This document shows positions 11,816 through 24,407 of a stretch of 64,000 nt of DNA, one piece after another. A program made the translations under genes and the position numbers. The notes beneath the pieces were generated by a model. It searched no databases. It saw only the letters and a program-made list of their open reading frames with translations, and had not been told where the DNA came from. Positions within the stretch are counted from its first letter, which is position 1. Each line of letters begins with the position of its first letter. Source of the DNA: Brachypodium distachyon (lineage: Eukaryota > Streptophyta > Magnoliopsida > Poales > Poaceae); NCBI RefSeq assembly GCF_000005505.3, contig NC_016134.3, positions 13,870,624-13,934,623 on the forward strand. Reading direction: 5' to 3'.

Positions 11816-14800
11816 ATGGCTGAGCTCGCCGGGGGCGCTGTCCGCTCACTGTTGAGCGTCATCAGTGACGAGGCTCAGCTGCTGGGCGGCGTGGCTGGCG
11901 ACGTGCAGTTCATCAAGGAGGAGATGGAGAGCATGAACAGCTTCCTGATGCACCTCGCCAGGAAGACTCCCCGCAGCGGGGAGCATGACGAGCAGGTGAG
12001 CACTTGGATGAAGCAGGTCCGTGACCTCGCTCACGACTGCAGCAACTGCATCGACATATACCTGCGCCGCCGTGATCCGGCTGTCTACCACGCCAGAGGG
12101 GTCCTGCTGGGTTACCTCTGGTGGGTGCCTTGGTTCGTGAAGAAGACGCTGGCCCAGCACCTCGCAGCGACACAGCTGCGCGACCTCAAAGCCCGGGCGC
12201 GCGATGTTGGCGAACGACGGCTACGGTACGGCGTCGAGGTCCCTACGAAGGCGGCAGACTCCGACAAGCTGCTGATGTCGCCGACAGAGGTATCGCTTCA
12301 AGCTGCAGCTGGAGTTGTAGCTGAAGGAGACTATGACTTGGAAGACGACTACTACATGGCGACCAACGATGATCCACGAAGAGAGCTAGCCTTCTCTGAG
12401 CCTCGTCTTTTTTTCAAGTGCACCGAAACGCTAATTAAGTGGCTCGAACACCAACACAAGGATGGTCCGTTCCAAGCCAGAATGGGAACGATATTATAGA
12501 TGAAGCGTTGAATCATGATTCCATTACGGAAAAGTTCGACCACAACTTCTCTCTATGGGACCAGTTTTGCCGGAAAGAACCCATGGGTTTTCTTAGTGAC
12601 ATCCTGGAGGCTCTGGAGGATGGAGGATCGGCGGAGGAATTTGGCAGGGAAGAAGTTCATGACTCGATCAGCATGATCGAGGAAGAAATTGATGAGAAGA
12701 TCTCAAAGATCGACGAGAAGATTGAAGAGCACCTGGAGAAAGCCGGTAATAAAAATTGCCGTGTTGAACCCATAGAGGTACTGCACGACATCTTGCGGGT
12801 GCTGCTCCAGGACGCCGCCGTCCTTGCAGGCGAGGATCAAACCCAGGAAAAGACCATCCTTGAAGACACAGCGGAGAAGATGAAAAAATATCTGGAATCG
12901 GCAGCTGAAAGGGATTGATGCACGATTGGTGTCCTGGAGCATCATCCCGAATTTGTTGCCATCCTGCAAGAGCTGGTTCCCAAGCAGGACACCACACCAG
13001 CGAAGGCAGCCACAAATAAACCGGGCGAGGATCATATCGTGAAGAATATTAGAGACATCACGCTGAAGATTCAACTGCAGATCCAGCCGGAGCTGCTGCC
13101 AGTGACCTCACTTCATCAGCAAGATAAATCAGCGGAAGAATCGACCCTCCCGCCAGGTGAGGATGAGGAGTACTGCAGGGAGAGGATTAAACAAGTCCTG
13201 AAGAGGATCAAAGAGCATCTGTTGATTCAAGAAACCACGGAGAGGGTTAGAGAGCATGTGAAGGGTAAAAGGATACTGGTCGTGCTAAAAAATGCCTCTG
13301 GCTACAAATGGGAAGAGACCGCAAGGGCCTTGCAAGATTTGGGTTGCAGTTCAATGGCAGTGGTAGTTACCACAAAATACAAGCAAAGTACCAAGGAGTT
13401 TTGCTATGGGACAGAGCCTATCGTGTACTCTTCTATTGAATACTACCACGATACAGCGGTTCAACTAACAAGTCGGAGTGTCAATGACGACGACAAGTAC
13501 ACCGCCACAATTTTTCATGAGATATTGGAGAAGTGCAGGATGGATAGTGTGTTCTGCATAAAGATGTTTATCCATGCTCTGTTTGCCAATCCAACGAGGC
13601 GCAGAGAAGAACTCGACAAGTTGAGCAACAGCCTCGTGTTTGGAGGATCTGTGGAAACTAATGGGTACAAGATGATCAAGTTCTCGTACAACGACTTGCA
13701 TAGGGATTACAAGACCTGCTTGCTGTATCTAGCAATCTTCCACAAAGACGAGAAGATAAACCGGACAAGATTAATAGGTCGGTGGGTTGCAGAAGGACTG
13801 ATAACTAGACAAGACTGGCCCAGTTCAGTAAGCCAGGCGGAGCGTTGTTTCGATGTACTTGCCGACTTATGGCTTGTCTGTCCTAGTGACATTGATGATG
13901 GAGGGAAAGTCAAGAGCATTACGTTGCATCCATTGGTGTACAGCTTCATCACCAAGATGGCCAGGAAAGAACATATTCTGGACACACGCCTGTCCCGAGA
14001 CTTGGCTCGCCACTTCTCCATTCTCAGCAACATCCGGCTCCGTCCCTCAGACAACATCCTCGACTTCTTGAAGCAACCTTCCAATGCATCATCTCAATTA
14101 AATCTCGTCAAGGTCCTGGATCTGGATGGTTGTGTATCCCTGAGAGATAACCAACGCTGTCTCAGGAACGTGTGCACCTTGTTAATACTGCTCAAGTATC
14201 TGAGCCTAAGGAACACAGATGTCACTCAGCTTCCTAAGGAGATCAACAGGCTCCAACAGCTGGAGGTGTTGGACATCCGGCAGACTCCTATGAACACCTC
14301 AGCCATAAAACAGCTCATGTTGTTGAAGCTGAAGCGTCTGCTGGCTGGTCAAAGTGATGACACCGGTGGTGGTGGTGGTGGTGGTGTCATACTTTCCACT
14401 GTCAAGATGCCTCACAAGGTGAAGAAAATGACAGACCTGGAAGTGTTGTCCCATGTACAGGCATCAAAACATCATGCTACCGAGCTGAGAGAGATTGGCC
14501 AGTTATGGCAGCTCAGGGTGTTTGGTGTGGTCATTTATGACTGGAAAGCTCAACTTGAGAACTTACTCCAAGGGATCAATGATCTGAATGAGTGCCTTGT
14601 GTCTCTGTCAATCGAGATCAAGCCTCTGCCTGCCAGCGAGGCAGTTGCTACTCCTCCTGACGCCGACGCTATAAGTGCACATTGTAAGAACAGACCCAAG
14701 CTTCTTGAAAGCCTGAGCATTAGTGGAGTCACAATGTATGGGCGTCTTCTGCCATTCTTTGCTAGAGGCTGCCGCAAACTTGCCAAGGTAACTCTTCATA

Positions 14801-15171
14801 ACACCTTGTTGGACAAGGATGATATGGCATCCCTCGCAGATTTGCCCAACCTACGCGGCCTCATGCTCCGGCATGTTAAGTTACACACTGAGGGCAAGCT
14901 TATAATCCAGACCAATGGGTTCCAAAATCTCAAGAATCTTCTTGTTGAAGGGGGTGGCATCACCGACATCAGCTTCGAGACTGGAGAAGCTTCTAAGCTT
15001 GAAAAGATTGTCTGGCTCATCGACGTGATAGAGTCTCTCTCGGGAATCAACAACCTTCCCAAGTTGAACAAAATGGTGTTCAATGATGGTCTCAGGCTAC
15101 CAGAACAGGTGAAACAGGCCATAGAAGCACATCCAAACTTCATTGATCATAATGGAATATGGTGGTATTGA
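11816..15171 (+). pseudogene. NLR-like copy 1 (coiled coil, P-loop-less NB-ARC, LRR), broken
   Basis: Begins [20 protein letters not shown], a grass Rx-type coiled coil, with [11 protein letters not shown] at the place of the EDVID motif. About 25 bp are missing at 12479-12481 compared with copy 4, which shifts the frame; the next frame (from about 12470) continues to a TGA at 12916-12918, and the same frame then reads on to 15171. The rest has a kinase-2-like RILVVLKN, RNBS-B-like AVVVTTK, RNBS-D-like CLLYLAIF with RWVAEG, an MHD position reading LHPLV, and LRRs. A GGT run near 14363-14384 encodes eight glycines. Intact relatives are intracellular immune receptors. With two separate lesions this copy should not make full-length protein, though a C-terminal part from 13039 (710 aa) stays open. 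It is the only copy on the plus strand. Confidence 0.88.
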
Positions 15172-15540
15172 GGCCAAGCGGGCAAGTGCATCTGCGGCAC
15201 CTTGATTTCAAGCTTACAAGGTGGTCCATCAATTCAGCAGGATTGGTTCATCCATTCACATATGCTTTATGATCTTTTATTCTGCTTGTGTGCCAAGAAG
15301 TTGATTATGCTCCTATATGTGTTTGTATTCAAATGTGGGTTCTTTCTCTGCAGCCAGCTGGGATGTCTAAAATGTAACGATAAGCTGTGTTATGGGTTCA
15401 AGGGTGTATGGTTATGTGTCCTAAATGTGTGTGTGTGCCACTGAGCATCATGGTTATGTATTTGGTCTAGATGTTTTCCCGTCTATTAAATGAAAGATGA
15501 AAAATGGGGCGGGTTACCACCCCCCAAAAAAATTGCTTAG
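15172..15540 (+). other. 3' UTR/flank of NLR copy 1
   Basis: This tract is conserved downstream of all copies (34789-35300, 47560-47822, 60100-60468 on the minus strand), including ctgcagccagctggg and a CCCC(A)n segment near 15520. A possible 3' UTR intron runs from about 15221 (aag-gtggtcc) to the ctgcag at about 15355. An attaaatgaaa stretch near 15485 could serve as a polyadenylation signal. Confidence 0.5.
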
Positions 15541-16249
15541 AAGTTGGCTTTGCTCTGGACTATATATGTAACTCTCAATCTTACTCTAAACTGTACGAGC
15601 TGATTTTTAACCAAATACAAAAACAATGAGTCTCTGTTAGAAGCATGAAATTTGTAGTTTTTCTCCAGTTATCTAGTTAAAATAAAAATCTGCATTGTTT
15701 TCACACAAAAATGGATTTATCCTTTGCCAAGATTAATTTCCATGTTCAATCCTCACGACCACACCACACAGCCAACCAGTTACAGTTTTTCTGTCATGCA
15801 AACACAAATCGAAGGACGTAAATAAATCAAGCAACACTCTTAAGATATTCTGATTGCTTACCTTATGCACCAGTTTGTGCTCTGCAAGAAGGTTCAAGTT
15901 CTAGTTGCCTCTGCCAAATGATGGACGGAACCCTGTGGTCCACACTGCTCTGCCTCTGCACATTGGCCGGATTATCACCAACATCAGCTCCTTCATATCG
16001 TAGTAAACTGCACCTGATAACCTACAAGAGAACATGCAGGAAGCTAGGGAGACATACATGCTTCGGTCTGAAATGTGCAACAGTTCATGATTGTATCCAG
16101 CCGAGGTTATCTTTTACCATATGTTCCAATTAATTTGGCAGGAAGGCTTAACGCAACAAAGTAGCTAGATGAACTCAAGGACGCATCGCTTCTGTGTAAC
16201 CATTTCAAAATGCATAGAAACTTAGGTGCCAGTAAGTAAATCAAAATTA
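15541..16249. other. intergenic, one unassigned small open frame
   Basis: No recognisable gene. A 71-aa frame at 15918-16133 (plus) starts MMDGTLWSTLLCLCTLAGL, which looks like a signal peptide, followed by several cysteines. I do not recognise it, and a frame of this length can arise by chance. The rest is AT-rich. Confidence 0.3.
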
Positions 16250-17990
16250 TGTCATGTATATGAAATCAAGTAAAACAATTACTTCGAGACCAAAATGCTG
16301 TAGTCTTGTGCTCCTATAGAACAGACCTTATTCATGACTTCATGTAATGTCGTAGGAGACATACATGCATGTAGATGCTAGCTTTAAGCAGCTTCGTGTA
16401 AACAGTGAACTGGTGAGCATCCTGTTTTTGTTTTTTTAATATTCTGCAATACATACATGCCAATCTTTAGTAAAATCAGTAAGCTCCATGTCAGTGGATA
16501 TTGAATTCTCTTTTCAGCATCTTTGGATGGTTTAGTTCATCTACACACCGAAGAGCTCTCCTTCATCGGCACCATATTATCCTAACTAATCTGCGAGCTC
16601 TGCTACCTCGGCTCAACTAGCGTCGCTGGTCCAGTGTCACCAGCGCCTCTGCCTCACAGTTTACCAGCATGGTGAGCATGAAGTCGACAGCGTTTTAGGA
16701 AGAAAAAAGGGCAGTTGTCTCTGATATATAAAAACTGATGCGTCAAGCAATAGGTCTGTGAGCTCCTTCGGCATCAGCGCCTCCCGGTATGACAAAGACC
16801 ATACACGAATAATTTCACATGCAACAAGGTTTTGCATCCAACACATCTTTAAGCAAAGTGAGTGTGCATGTCTGTGTACCTATGAACAAGAAGGCAGGTG
16901 ACTGGTAGGGTAGCCATCCTTCAGCTGCAGCCGTTATGGTCCATATTATTGGCATGGATCAATTGGTACTTGTTTTGGCTTTTCATGAAGAAGTAAGCAT
17001 GTGCTTGTAATTATGGAGAATATATGGTGCTTTCCTGCTCCAAGATAATGGGTTAGCTTCGACTGTTGTTGCTAGAACACCAAATCAACATGGAACAAAA
17101 ACAGAACCATAACTTTTTATGCAACGATAATTAATAACCTAATAAATTAACCAAGAACTTGATTCTAAATTGATATTGCACCTAGTTGATCTGAAACAAG
17201 ATTTTGTGAAAAACACGACATGCACACAATAGAGTAAACGACCAGGAAAAAAATGACGAATCGTGAAAGGTAAAGCTCATGAGGAAAATGCTACGTATCA
17301 TACAATTTTTAGCTCACCTATACTCTGTTGCCATCCACGGATTTTTGGGAGATATCTTGCAGCTAATCATCGGTTATTATGGACTAGAAATTCAGGTATT
17401 CCATTCGGTGTAATATATTGGAATAAGATTGGAACCTTCTAGCTTACTACTTCTCCCTCCTTTCCACCTGTGGAAAATGTAATAGCACGTTGCGGAGGCG
17501 CACGGTCACATCCTTGACATCAAATCATCATCCAAATTCCGATAGCAAATTAAAATAGCAGGACAGAAATTGGACCTACTTGCACAAATAATGGATACTG
17601 TGAAACCATAAAAAATCAATTGTACGATCAACACAAGAACAACTTTCCCTAAAAGCTAGTTTTGTTTGCATGAGTTGATGATGGGATATACTGCTGGCAA
17701 TGCGACCAACAATAAATTAAAGATGGCTTCAGTAATACATCCACAGAATAATTGATCTAGCCCACTGTAAGATCTATTACTTGCTGCCACATAACCAAAT
17801 ATGTGAATAGCATATTACCCAAAAAGTTTGCAAATAAGCATATGACAATAAAAATTAGAGATGGCTTCAGTAATATATGGACAGATAGATCAAACCCATT
17901 GACAGATTCATTGCTTGCTGCTACATAACCAAATGTGTGAATAAGCATATATTACCCAGAAAATTTGCACATAAGCATACGCACAGAACC
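16250..17990 (+). repeat. segmental duplicate of 43206-45990
   Basis: From catgtatatgaaatcaagta at about 16254 the sequence runs parallel to 43213 onward in the same orientation. Matching landmarks include gacatacatgcatgt, ccaacacatctttaagcaaag, ggagaatatatgg, tagagtaaac and ccaacaataaattaaagatgg. The second copy has an extra Mutator-like insertion at 44239-45265. No convincing protein-coding exon is seen; minus-strand frames near 16661-16846 are short and not preserved in the other copy. Confidence 0.75.
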
Positions 17991-18234
17991 AGGCGATGTT
18001 GCCGACAATGCAGAAGCTCTTCTGTTAGGAGACGAAACCACTTCTTCTTCTTGCTTTGAAAATGACATTTCTGCTTCTGCAGTCAACTGACATCATCACT
18101 GGAGGTGAGATTGGTATAGAGGAAGCATCTGACAAACAACTGGGCTTACAGGAAGAATCCCTACGGAGGAGAACATAATTAAATTAATTAACAAATGACT
18201 ACTCTCAAATCAGAGTTCGAACAATCAAAAACAC

Positions 18235-18680
18235 ATGCTCACCTTGCAGACGGCGGCTAGTCGAAGGTCGGCCGAGACGGGCGGCGCAGGGCTGAGCGAC
18301 GGCCGTAGGCGGGGGGCGCGCGGCGGGCGGTCGATTTTTCGCGGACGACAGCAGCGAGGTCGGTGGCGGAGGGCTCGCCCGGTGGAGGGCGCGCGGCGGC
18401 AGTCGGACTTTCACGGACGGCAGCAGCGCGGCGTGGAACGGCAAGCGCCGGCAACACGGATAGATCTACCTCGGCGCGACGGCGGCTACATCAGTAGCCC
18501 CTCGCCGGTGACAGAGGCATTTACGGGAAAGGGAGGAGTGAACGGCGTCCGTGGTGGAGGGCTGCCATCGGGCCGGCCCGACACGGCCCGGGCACGAATT
18601 GGGCCAGACAATGGCACGGCCGGAAAGGCCGGCACCGATCGGGCTGTAACCAGCCCGTTTGGGTTGGGTTTTTTTTAGGG
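18235..18680 (-). other. GC-rich exon-like block, possible 5' exon of an unknown transcript
   Basis: A GC-rich island in AT-rich DNA. On the minus strand it ends in CTGCAAG-GTGAGC near 18240-18248, a good splice-donor match, so it could be a first exon or 5' UTR exon. The frames on both strands are arginine/glycine/proline-rich and look like GC-driven open frames, not proteins. Not recognised. Confidence 0.3.
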
Positions 18681-18699
18681 CCGTTTGGGTTGTTTTTTC

Positions 18700-18945
18700 T
18701 CTCCCTCCATTTCACGAAAAACGACACGTACGCATTTTAAAAGTTTATTTTGACCAATAATTAGATTAATGATTTGAAGTTTATGTGTTACAGAAGTTAT
18801 ATCATTGGATTCGTATATCAAAAACCTTTCCAACGATATAAAATTTGTAATATATAATTTACATGCAATTGGTCTAATCGTTTGTCAAAATTCGACCTTC
18901 AAAAACGTGAGCGCCATTCTTTGTGAAAAAAAAAGAGTAAAATTT
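18700..18945. mobile_element. possible MITE or MITE remnant
   Basis: Starts ctccctccatttcacgaaaaacgac and ends near gcgccattctttgtgaaaa; the ends are partly complementary (catttcacgaaaaa versus ttctttgtgaaaa). The internal tract (ttatatcattggattcgtat, then caacgatataaa) is typical of grass MITEs of about 250 bp. The right end has decayed into an A run. Confidence 0.5.
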
Positions 18946-19922
18946 ATAAATTGGTGTGGACCCAAGAGAGACTAGATATTCTCCGCTCTGGATCCGCGCC
19001 CACCTCCGTTTTTTAGGATGCAACATGCAATTTCAGGAATCCACGGTATACGAATGCAGATGTGGATATTAATCATCGAAACATGGCTAATATCCGACAT
19101 GTTTTTTGCAGATTATCCGTTGTCTTTAATTAGGATTATCCGATAAATTAGCCTGCCCCAAATAACCAATTAGTCCATTCTTTTTTTTAGAGGGACATGG
19201 GCGGGAAAGCACCCCCGGTTCCATATCCAATAAATTAGCCTAGCGCCCTAGCCCAAATAGCCAATTAGTCCATTAATTGACCCAGGCGCAATAGGCTCCT
19301 TTTGCCTTGTTACTTCGTTTGTCCATATAAATAGTTGTAGAGGAGAAGTTAGCTATGCAAGTAGATACCTCGATTAGCTTCTTGATCACCGTCTAGTTGT
19401 TATTTTTTTTTTGCAAAAGTGCAGTACAAATATATTTTTCTCAAATTCCATGCTGCTGATGTACAGGACAGGGAACAAATTAATACAGAAAAATGTGCTG
19501 GAAGAATATCATGGCGAAGATATCGGCTGGATGCTATTTACTCCTAGGTTTCACAAAACATTTTACGTAGATTTGTGCACTTGGATCAAAACAACTTTCG
19601 TTTTTATTGCGTGACCATTCATATTGGATTAAAGTAAATAGATTTGAGCACTTTTTGGCCAGATGCGGATGCCAAGAAAAAAATGAGGTGCATTGTGAAA
19701 CAAATAAGAAAAACAAATACGAGTTGTCTTGTGAAACGGATGGAGTATGATGTTCGATGTTTAACAAAATAGAGCATCATATAATCTTAGATCATTCTAA
19801 ATTTTGAAGTCTTCCGTATCAAATGGATCAAACTTGTTACTTCATCAATTCTTCTTTCGACACAGTGCAGCACCTTTCAACTGACATAAAGGACCTACCA
19901 AAACCCTGAAACCTGATTACTA
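18946..19922. other. intergenic, no gene seen
   Basis: AT-rich sequence with no supportable open frame. It contains an imperfect direct repeat around aattagcc...caattagtccatt at 19146-19178 and 19231-19274, separated by a short insert that starts with a T run, perhaps the scar of a small insertion. Confidence 0.5.
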
Positions 19923-20005
19923 CTCCCTCCGTTCCTAAATACTTGTCGTTGTTTTAGTGCAAACTTGCACTAAAACAGCGACAAGTATTTAGGAACGGAG
20001 GGATT
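19921..20005. mobile_element. near-perfect Stowaway MITE hairpin
   Basis: About 80 bp from ctccctccgttcctaaatac to gtatttaggaacggaggga, an almost perfect palindrome around ttttagtgcaaacttgcactaaaa, flanked by TA on both sides as expected for Stowaway target duplication. The only obvious mismatch in the stem is near the tgtcgttg/cagcgaca position, so the copy is probably young. Confidence 0.88.
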
Positions 20006-20289
20006 ATCTACTATCTGCGTATCTTTTTATTCATGTGGCGCATCAGCTTCGAACCCAAGCAAACGCAACACAGCTTATTTGAACCTAGCAGTTGCAATTT
20101 CTACTACTACATGCAGAGACACTGTTGGAATTTTGGGTTAGGCCCAAGATCCAATCTGAAATTAATTCCTAGAAAATCTCAAAAGCCTATTCATGCAGTG
20201 GGATGAGGAAGTGGGAGAGCAGGCCTCCGGAACCCCGACCTTTGAGAGACGGTCGATAAGGTTTTTGGTGAGCGTTCTCACGCGACTGC

Positions 20290-23200
20290 TGTAACAGTCC
20301 GAGAGCAACCCTTTTCCTTTTAAGTCTTTTTTGGACTGCTTTGTAATTTATTTATCTTCATCATGTTATCATGCTCATGCCATCATCAATATTTTGCAAT
20401 GTCATTAGCATCATGTCACGTGAAACCATATTCATTTGCATAAAGCTGTTGTTTCATGTGCTTGCCTTTTTCGTGTGTTTGCTAAAACCTAAAATTATTT
20501 TTGTAGAAGACCTAATTTGGTTTGACAAAATAAATCCGGGTTTAATTAGACCTCCCTCGTCTCTTATTTTTATTGTGAAAACTAATCTTGGAAAATCTGT
20601 ATTTTGGTTTGAGGCTTTTGTTGGGCCTAAAGCCAGCTCACTGAGCCAAACCCTAACCCTACCTTTTTAATCCCCTTTTCCTTCTCTCTTTTTCTTTCTC
20701 CCTCTTTTCTTTCCTGGCCGCCGCCAACCTTCTTCCTCTCCTGCGAGCTCCCACTGCTTCCTCCCTCTCTGTTCGTTGCCCTTCCGCCCGAAGCCGCCTC
20801 CTTCTGCTCTCGCTCCGGCGAGCTCACCAAACTAGCGTCGTCGCCTCCCTCGCTCGAGATCCACTTCCAGGAACCCCCTCAGCGCCCTCCCGCAGCCCGA
20901 ACCGCCCCGCCCGCGGTGGTCTTCCATGACTCCGGCCGTGCGCCGGCCATCGCTGATCCGCGCGACCACGCCCTACCGCGCCCCACCGCCCTGTCCGTTA
21001 GCACCGCGCCGACCTCATGAAGCCCTGCCGCCCTCGCCCCGAAGCCCCGCGTCTCGGAGCGCTTCCGCGTCGACCTCGTCTCCGACCACCGCCGCCTCGC
21101 CGTCGCTGGGTGTCTCCAGCGCGGGATTCGACCCGCCGACGCCGCCAATCGAGCCCCCCCCCCCCCCCGTGCTGGCGCGCATGTGGATAGCCTCTCGGAG
21201 CGCCACCTCGACCACCGGAGATCCCACGCGCCCGTCGTCTTCCCCAACTCCGTCGACTCGTCGTCTCCGTTGCCGTTGCTCTCCCCCGCCGGACTGATCC
21301 TCCAGCCCTAGGCCCAAATCGGCCAACGCCCAGCCCAGCAAGGCCCGGACTCAGCCCGCAAGCCCAAGTCCATCAGAAGCTAAGCCCATAGCCCTTGCTC
21401 CTTTTCTTTTTCCTGAAATTGTTGCCTGATGTGTGGGCCCTGCTGGTCAGCGCCTTCGTGTGCTTGCTGCTATGCTACTGTTGCCGCTGCTCGCTGTCGT
21501 GTTACCGCTGCTCCGCGAGTGCTTCGCCGTGTCGCTGCCCAAGTCTTTGTTGTGCGTTGTGAAGACCGAAGAATCTCCGAGCCGGAGCCATGAACAACTA
21601 CGACCACGACAGATGAACGACTACATCGTCTACTCGCCTACGACGACTACTTCGTCTACGTCGGCTACTTCCTCTACATCGCGACACCGCACGTGTCCAA
21701 GGTATAATGTGCGATCGTCCCGTGAAGCCATCGTTCTTCGGCGTAGACCCGTAGGTTGCGATCGATGTTATTCATGTGTTGTATGAGATGCTGTGTATGT
21801 ATCGATAGTTGCAGGTACCTTGTTGCCGTTGGTGTGTGCAGCCCCGACCTAGTCGGTTCTTTGTGTCATTCTTGTTAAATCATGTGTTGCACCTATCCAT
21901 GTCATTCTCATGCATGGTAATACAACTATAATATTGTTGTGTGTAGTTAATCCATTAAACTCTATTCCTTGCATATGGCGTTGTATAGATGTGTGTAGCA
22001 TTTTTGGACTCCATTTAATTTGGTAATGATATATCGGATTTACTTTCGGAATCCTTAATATGTCATGCATCATCCCGATGTCACGCATCATTCTTTGAAT
22101 GCGCATATTAATTACCATGTGTATCTTGTGTGCTTATACTTTCCTTTTATGTGGTGTATTTGCTTCTTCCCCGCTAGTCTTCGATTCCTACGACGACGAC
22201 TACGCTTGTGTTCTTCTTCCAGGATTCTTGCTCAATTCCGGGCAATTGAATACTCCAGGCAAGCGGCCATTCCTTGACCATATTGTTTATACCTATTGCA
22301 TCTCCCTCAATCTTGCATTAAGTTACGATCTCGGTCTTGTTACGATGCCTCTAGGTTGCATAGCTTTAGTCAGCTCTATTCAAATGCCTGTTGTCTGGTT
22401 CCTTATCCTATTACCATGTCACATATTTGATATTGCCCTGGTTGGTCATTAGATGTCATGCTTAGACTGCTAGTCTAGTGTCCTTACTTTGGGGTTCCAC
22501 AATTGCTACATCCATATGCTACTTCCTGTATTTAAATTGCAATTATTAAACTGTGATATGATATTTAACTGTAACAAGGCAACGATGGGAGGCCGTGCTC
22601 TAACGCATTGGTGATTTGTTCCATTTGCGCTGACCTAAGGACTGAGTTCTCGTTTTCGCCGATCCAAGAAACTTCGCGCTAACCGCTCGTTGGAGAAGAT
22701 ATGGCTTCCCCCTCGACTTAGTACTTGATCCTCAGCTCTTCCAGGGGCCACATAGTTCGGGCGTTCCATTTGGCATTTGCATTGCATGCACACAGAGATT
22801 TGTGGAGACTTGTTGGTGACTTTGCATTCATATAGGACTGCGGCACTAGTCTGGAGTGGTCATCCTGCGGGCCCTGAACCACTACCAGTTGTCCACGCAA
22901 CTCTTGAGTCCGTATGATGCTTCGGCCGGGCTCTCGTTTTGGATAGACTCAGTTGGGTGGTCCCCCTGGATTAGTTGTGGAACTTGGAAACATCGTGTCG
23001 CTCAATCTAGCCAGCGCACATTTGAGTGTGAGCACGCTTGGTATTCATGGGTTGGTCGAACGTGTACGGGTAAATTAGCACACCCTACAGGGATAAATCT
23101 TTCGGAAAGCCGTGTCCGCGGTTATGGACGACTTGGTTGGTCATTACTTGATCATAGAGAACTTTCACCAACTTAATCTCAACAACTTGAGTAGTAATTA

Positions 23201-23924
23201 GCCTTAATCATGGATATGCTTAAAACTGCTTCCTCACAGGGTGTTGAGGGGGTGATATGAGGATTATGTTGTTTGGTGTTTAGTAAATAGGTTAATCACC
23301 TTACACCTTGGTAGACGCTTCTCTTCCTCTCATTAGACGTTGTCATTAGTATGTCCCTCCAGATATATTGCTGCTGCATAACCCCACCATATTTATCCAT
23401 CCTTTGAGACTTGTTACATATTTAGTTTAGTTCTCCCCGTAAGTCTTGCGAGTACTTTGTACTCAGTTGCTTTGCAACGTTGTTTTCTCCAGAGGTTCCA
23501 GCAGAGCAGGTGAGCCGCTAGCTTCTTCGTGGAGCACGACGTTGGATTCGATGTTTAACCAGGAGATCCAGATCAGGGTTCTGAGACTCGTGGCGGGTTT
23601 CCTTCCAGCTTACAGCCTCTTCAGGCCATGCTGTATTCTTGTCAGTACTCGGGTATAATTCGACTTCCGCTGATGTAATGATGTAATGTTGGGACATGTG
23701 TCCTCTCTTTGTAACATTTGTTATTCTGCTCCTTGGATGAGCTTTGTAATTACTCTCTTTTGTAGAGTTTTGATAATGATATTCATGTTGAAAAATCCTG
23801 CGATGAGCACATTAATGCGTGTATGTATTGAGGTGCTTATTGTAGGTTAAGAACCTGAGGCTTGAATTGTGCAAAGGTAGCAATTTGGGGCTAAATTGTA
23901 TAATTCCGGTCCCGGGGTCTTACA
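20290..23924 (+). repeat. gypsy-type LTR, about 3.6 kb, inside copia B
   Basis: Begins TGTAACAGTCCGAGAG at 20290 and ends GGGGTCTTACA at 23924; TG...CA ends and this start/end pair are typical of long LTRs of grass gypsy elements (Tekay/Del-like chromoviruses). It is followed by acttggttcagagctaa (23925-23941), close to the usual TTGGTATCAGAGC initiator-Met primer-binding site. GC-rich short frames at 20880-21300 are LTR sequence, not genes. Family assignment below gypsy is tentative. Confidence 0.8.
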
Positions 23925-24407
23925 ACTTGGTTCAGAGCTAAACTGACTCTAGGATTCCCTGGCTTCTTTTGGTCGAAGTTGAGTCTAGAAATCTATTTTG
24001 TTTCTCTAAACTATTTGAAAACGTGAAAATAGGCTCTATTTTTCTTCTTTACCACCCACCCACCCTTCTTGTTTTCCGAAAAGTTCCCTCTCGCCTAAGT
24101 TTTGCAAACTAAGTATCTCGTGGGTTTTCCGTAGTACCTCAGGTGGTGGCTTCCTCGTCTCTTCTTTTGCTTCAAGACAGATGAAGACCTTCTACTTTCT
24201 CTTCTAGCTGGTGGTTCTATAGGTGTTATAGACCAAGCTTTTCTTCTCTTCGCTCATCTCCTTCTTGTGTTGTTGACTCCCCGACTTTCCTTCTTTCGGA
24301 TGACTTCGTCTTCTTTTATTTGACTTCGTCAGGTTGTCCGATTTGACTCGCTGCGAGAACAACGCTGGTCTTTGGCCATGCCGCGTAACGATCTGTGTGT
24401 TGAGCCA
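23925..24407 (+). mobile_element. gypsy primer-binding site and 5' leader, truncated
   Basis: Directly after the gypsy LTR is a primer-binding-site-like sequence and about 470 bases of pyrimidine-rich leader with no coding capacity. The gypsy sequence stops around 24395-24407, where copia gag resumes (tgtgttgtagtcgtcggtgc). The gypsy body and second LTR are absent, so the insertion was followed by a deletion that also removed copia sequence. Confidence 0.65.

Noticed and set aside
18235..18678. 147-codon glycine/arginine-rich plus-strand frame as a gene
   Set aside because: Typical GC-driven open frame in a GC island; the splice-donor-like site is on the opposite strand.
19146..19274. Direct repeat with caattagtccatt as a target-site duplication
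   Set aside because: The enclosed insert is too short and lacks recognisable ends; the repeats extend unequally and could be local slippage.
20926..21786. GC-rich proline/serine-rich open frames on both strands
   Set aside because: They sit inside the long gypsy LTR; composition alone keeps the frames open, and no domain is visible.
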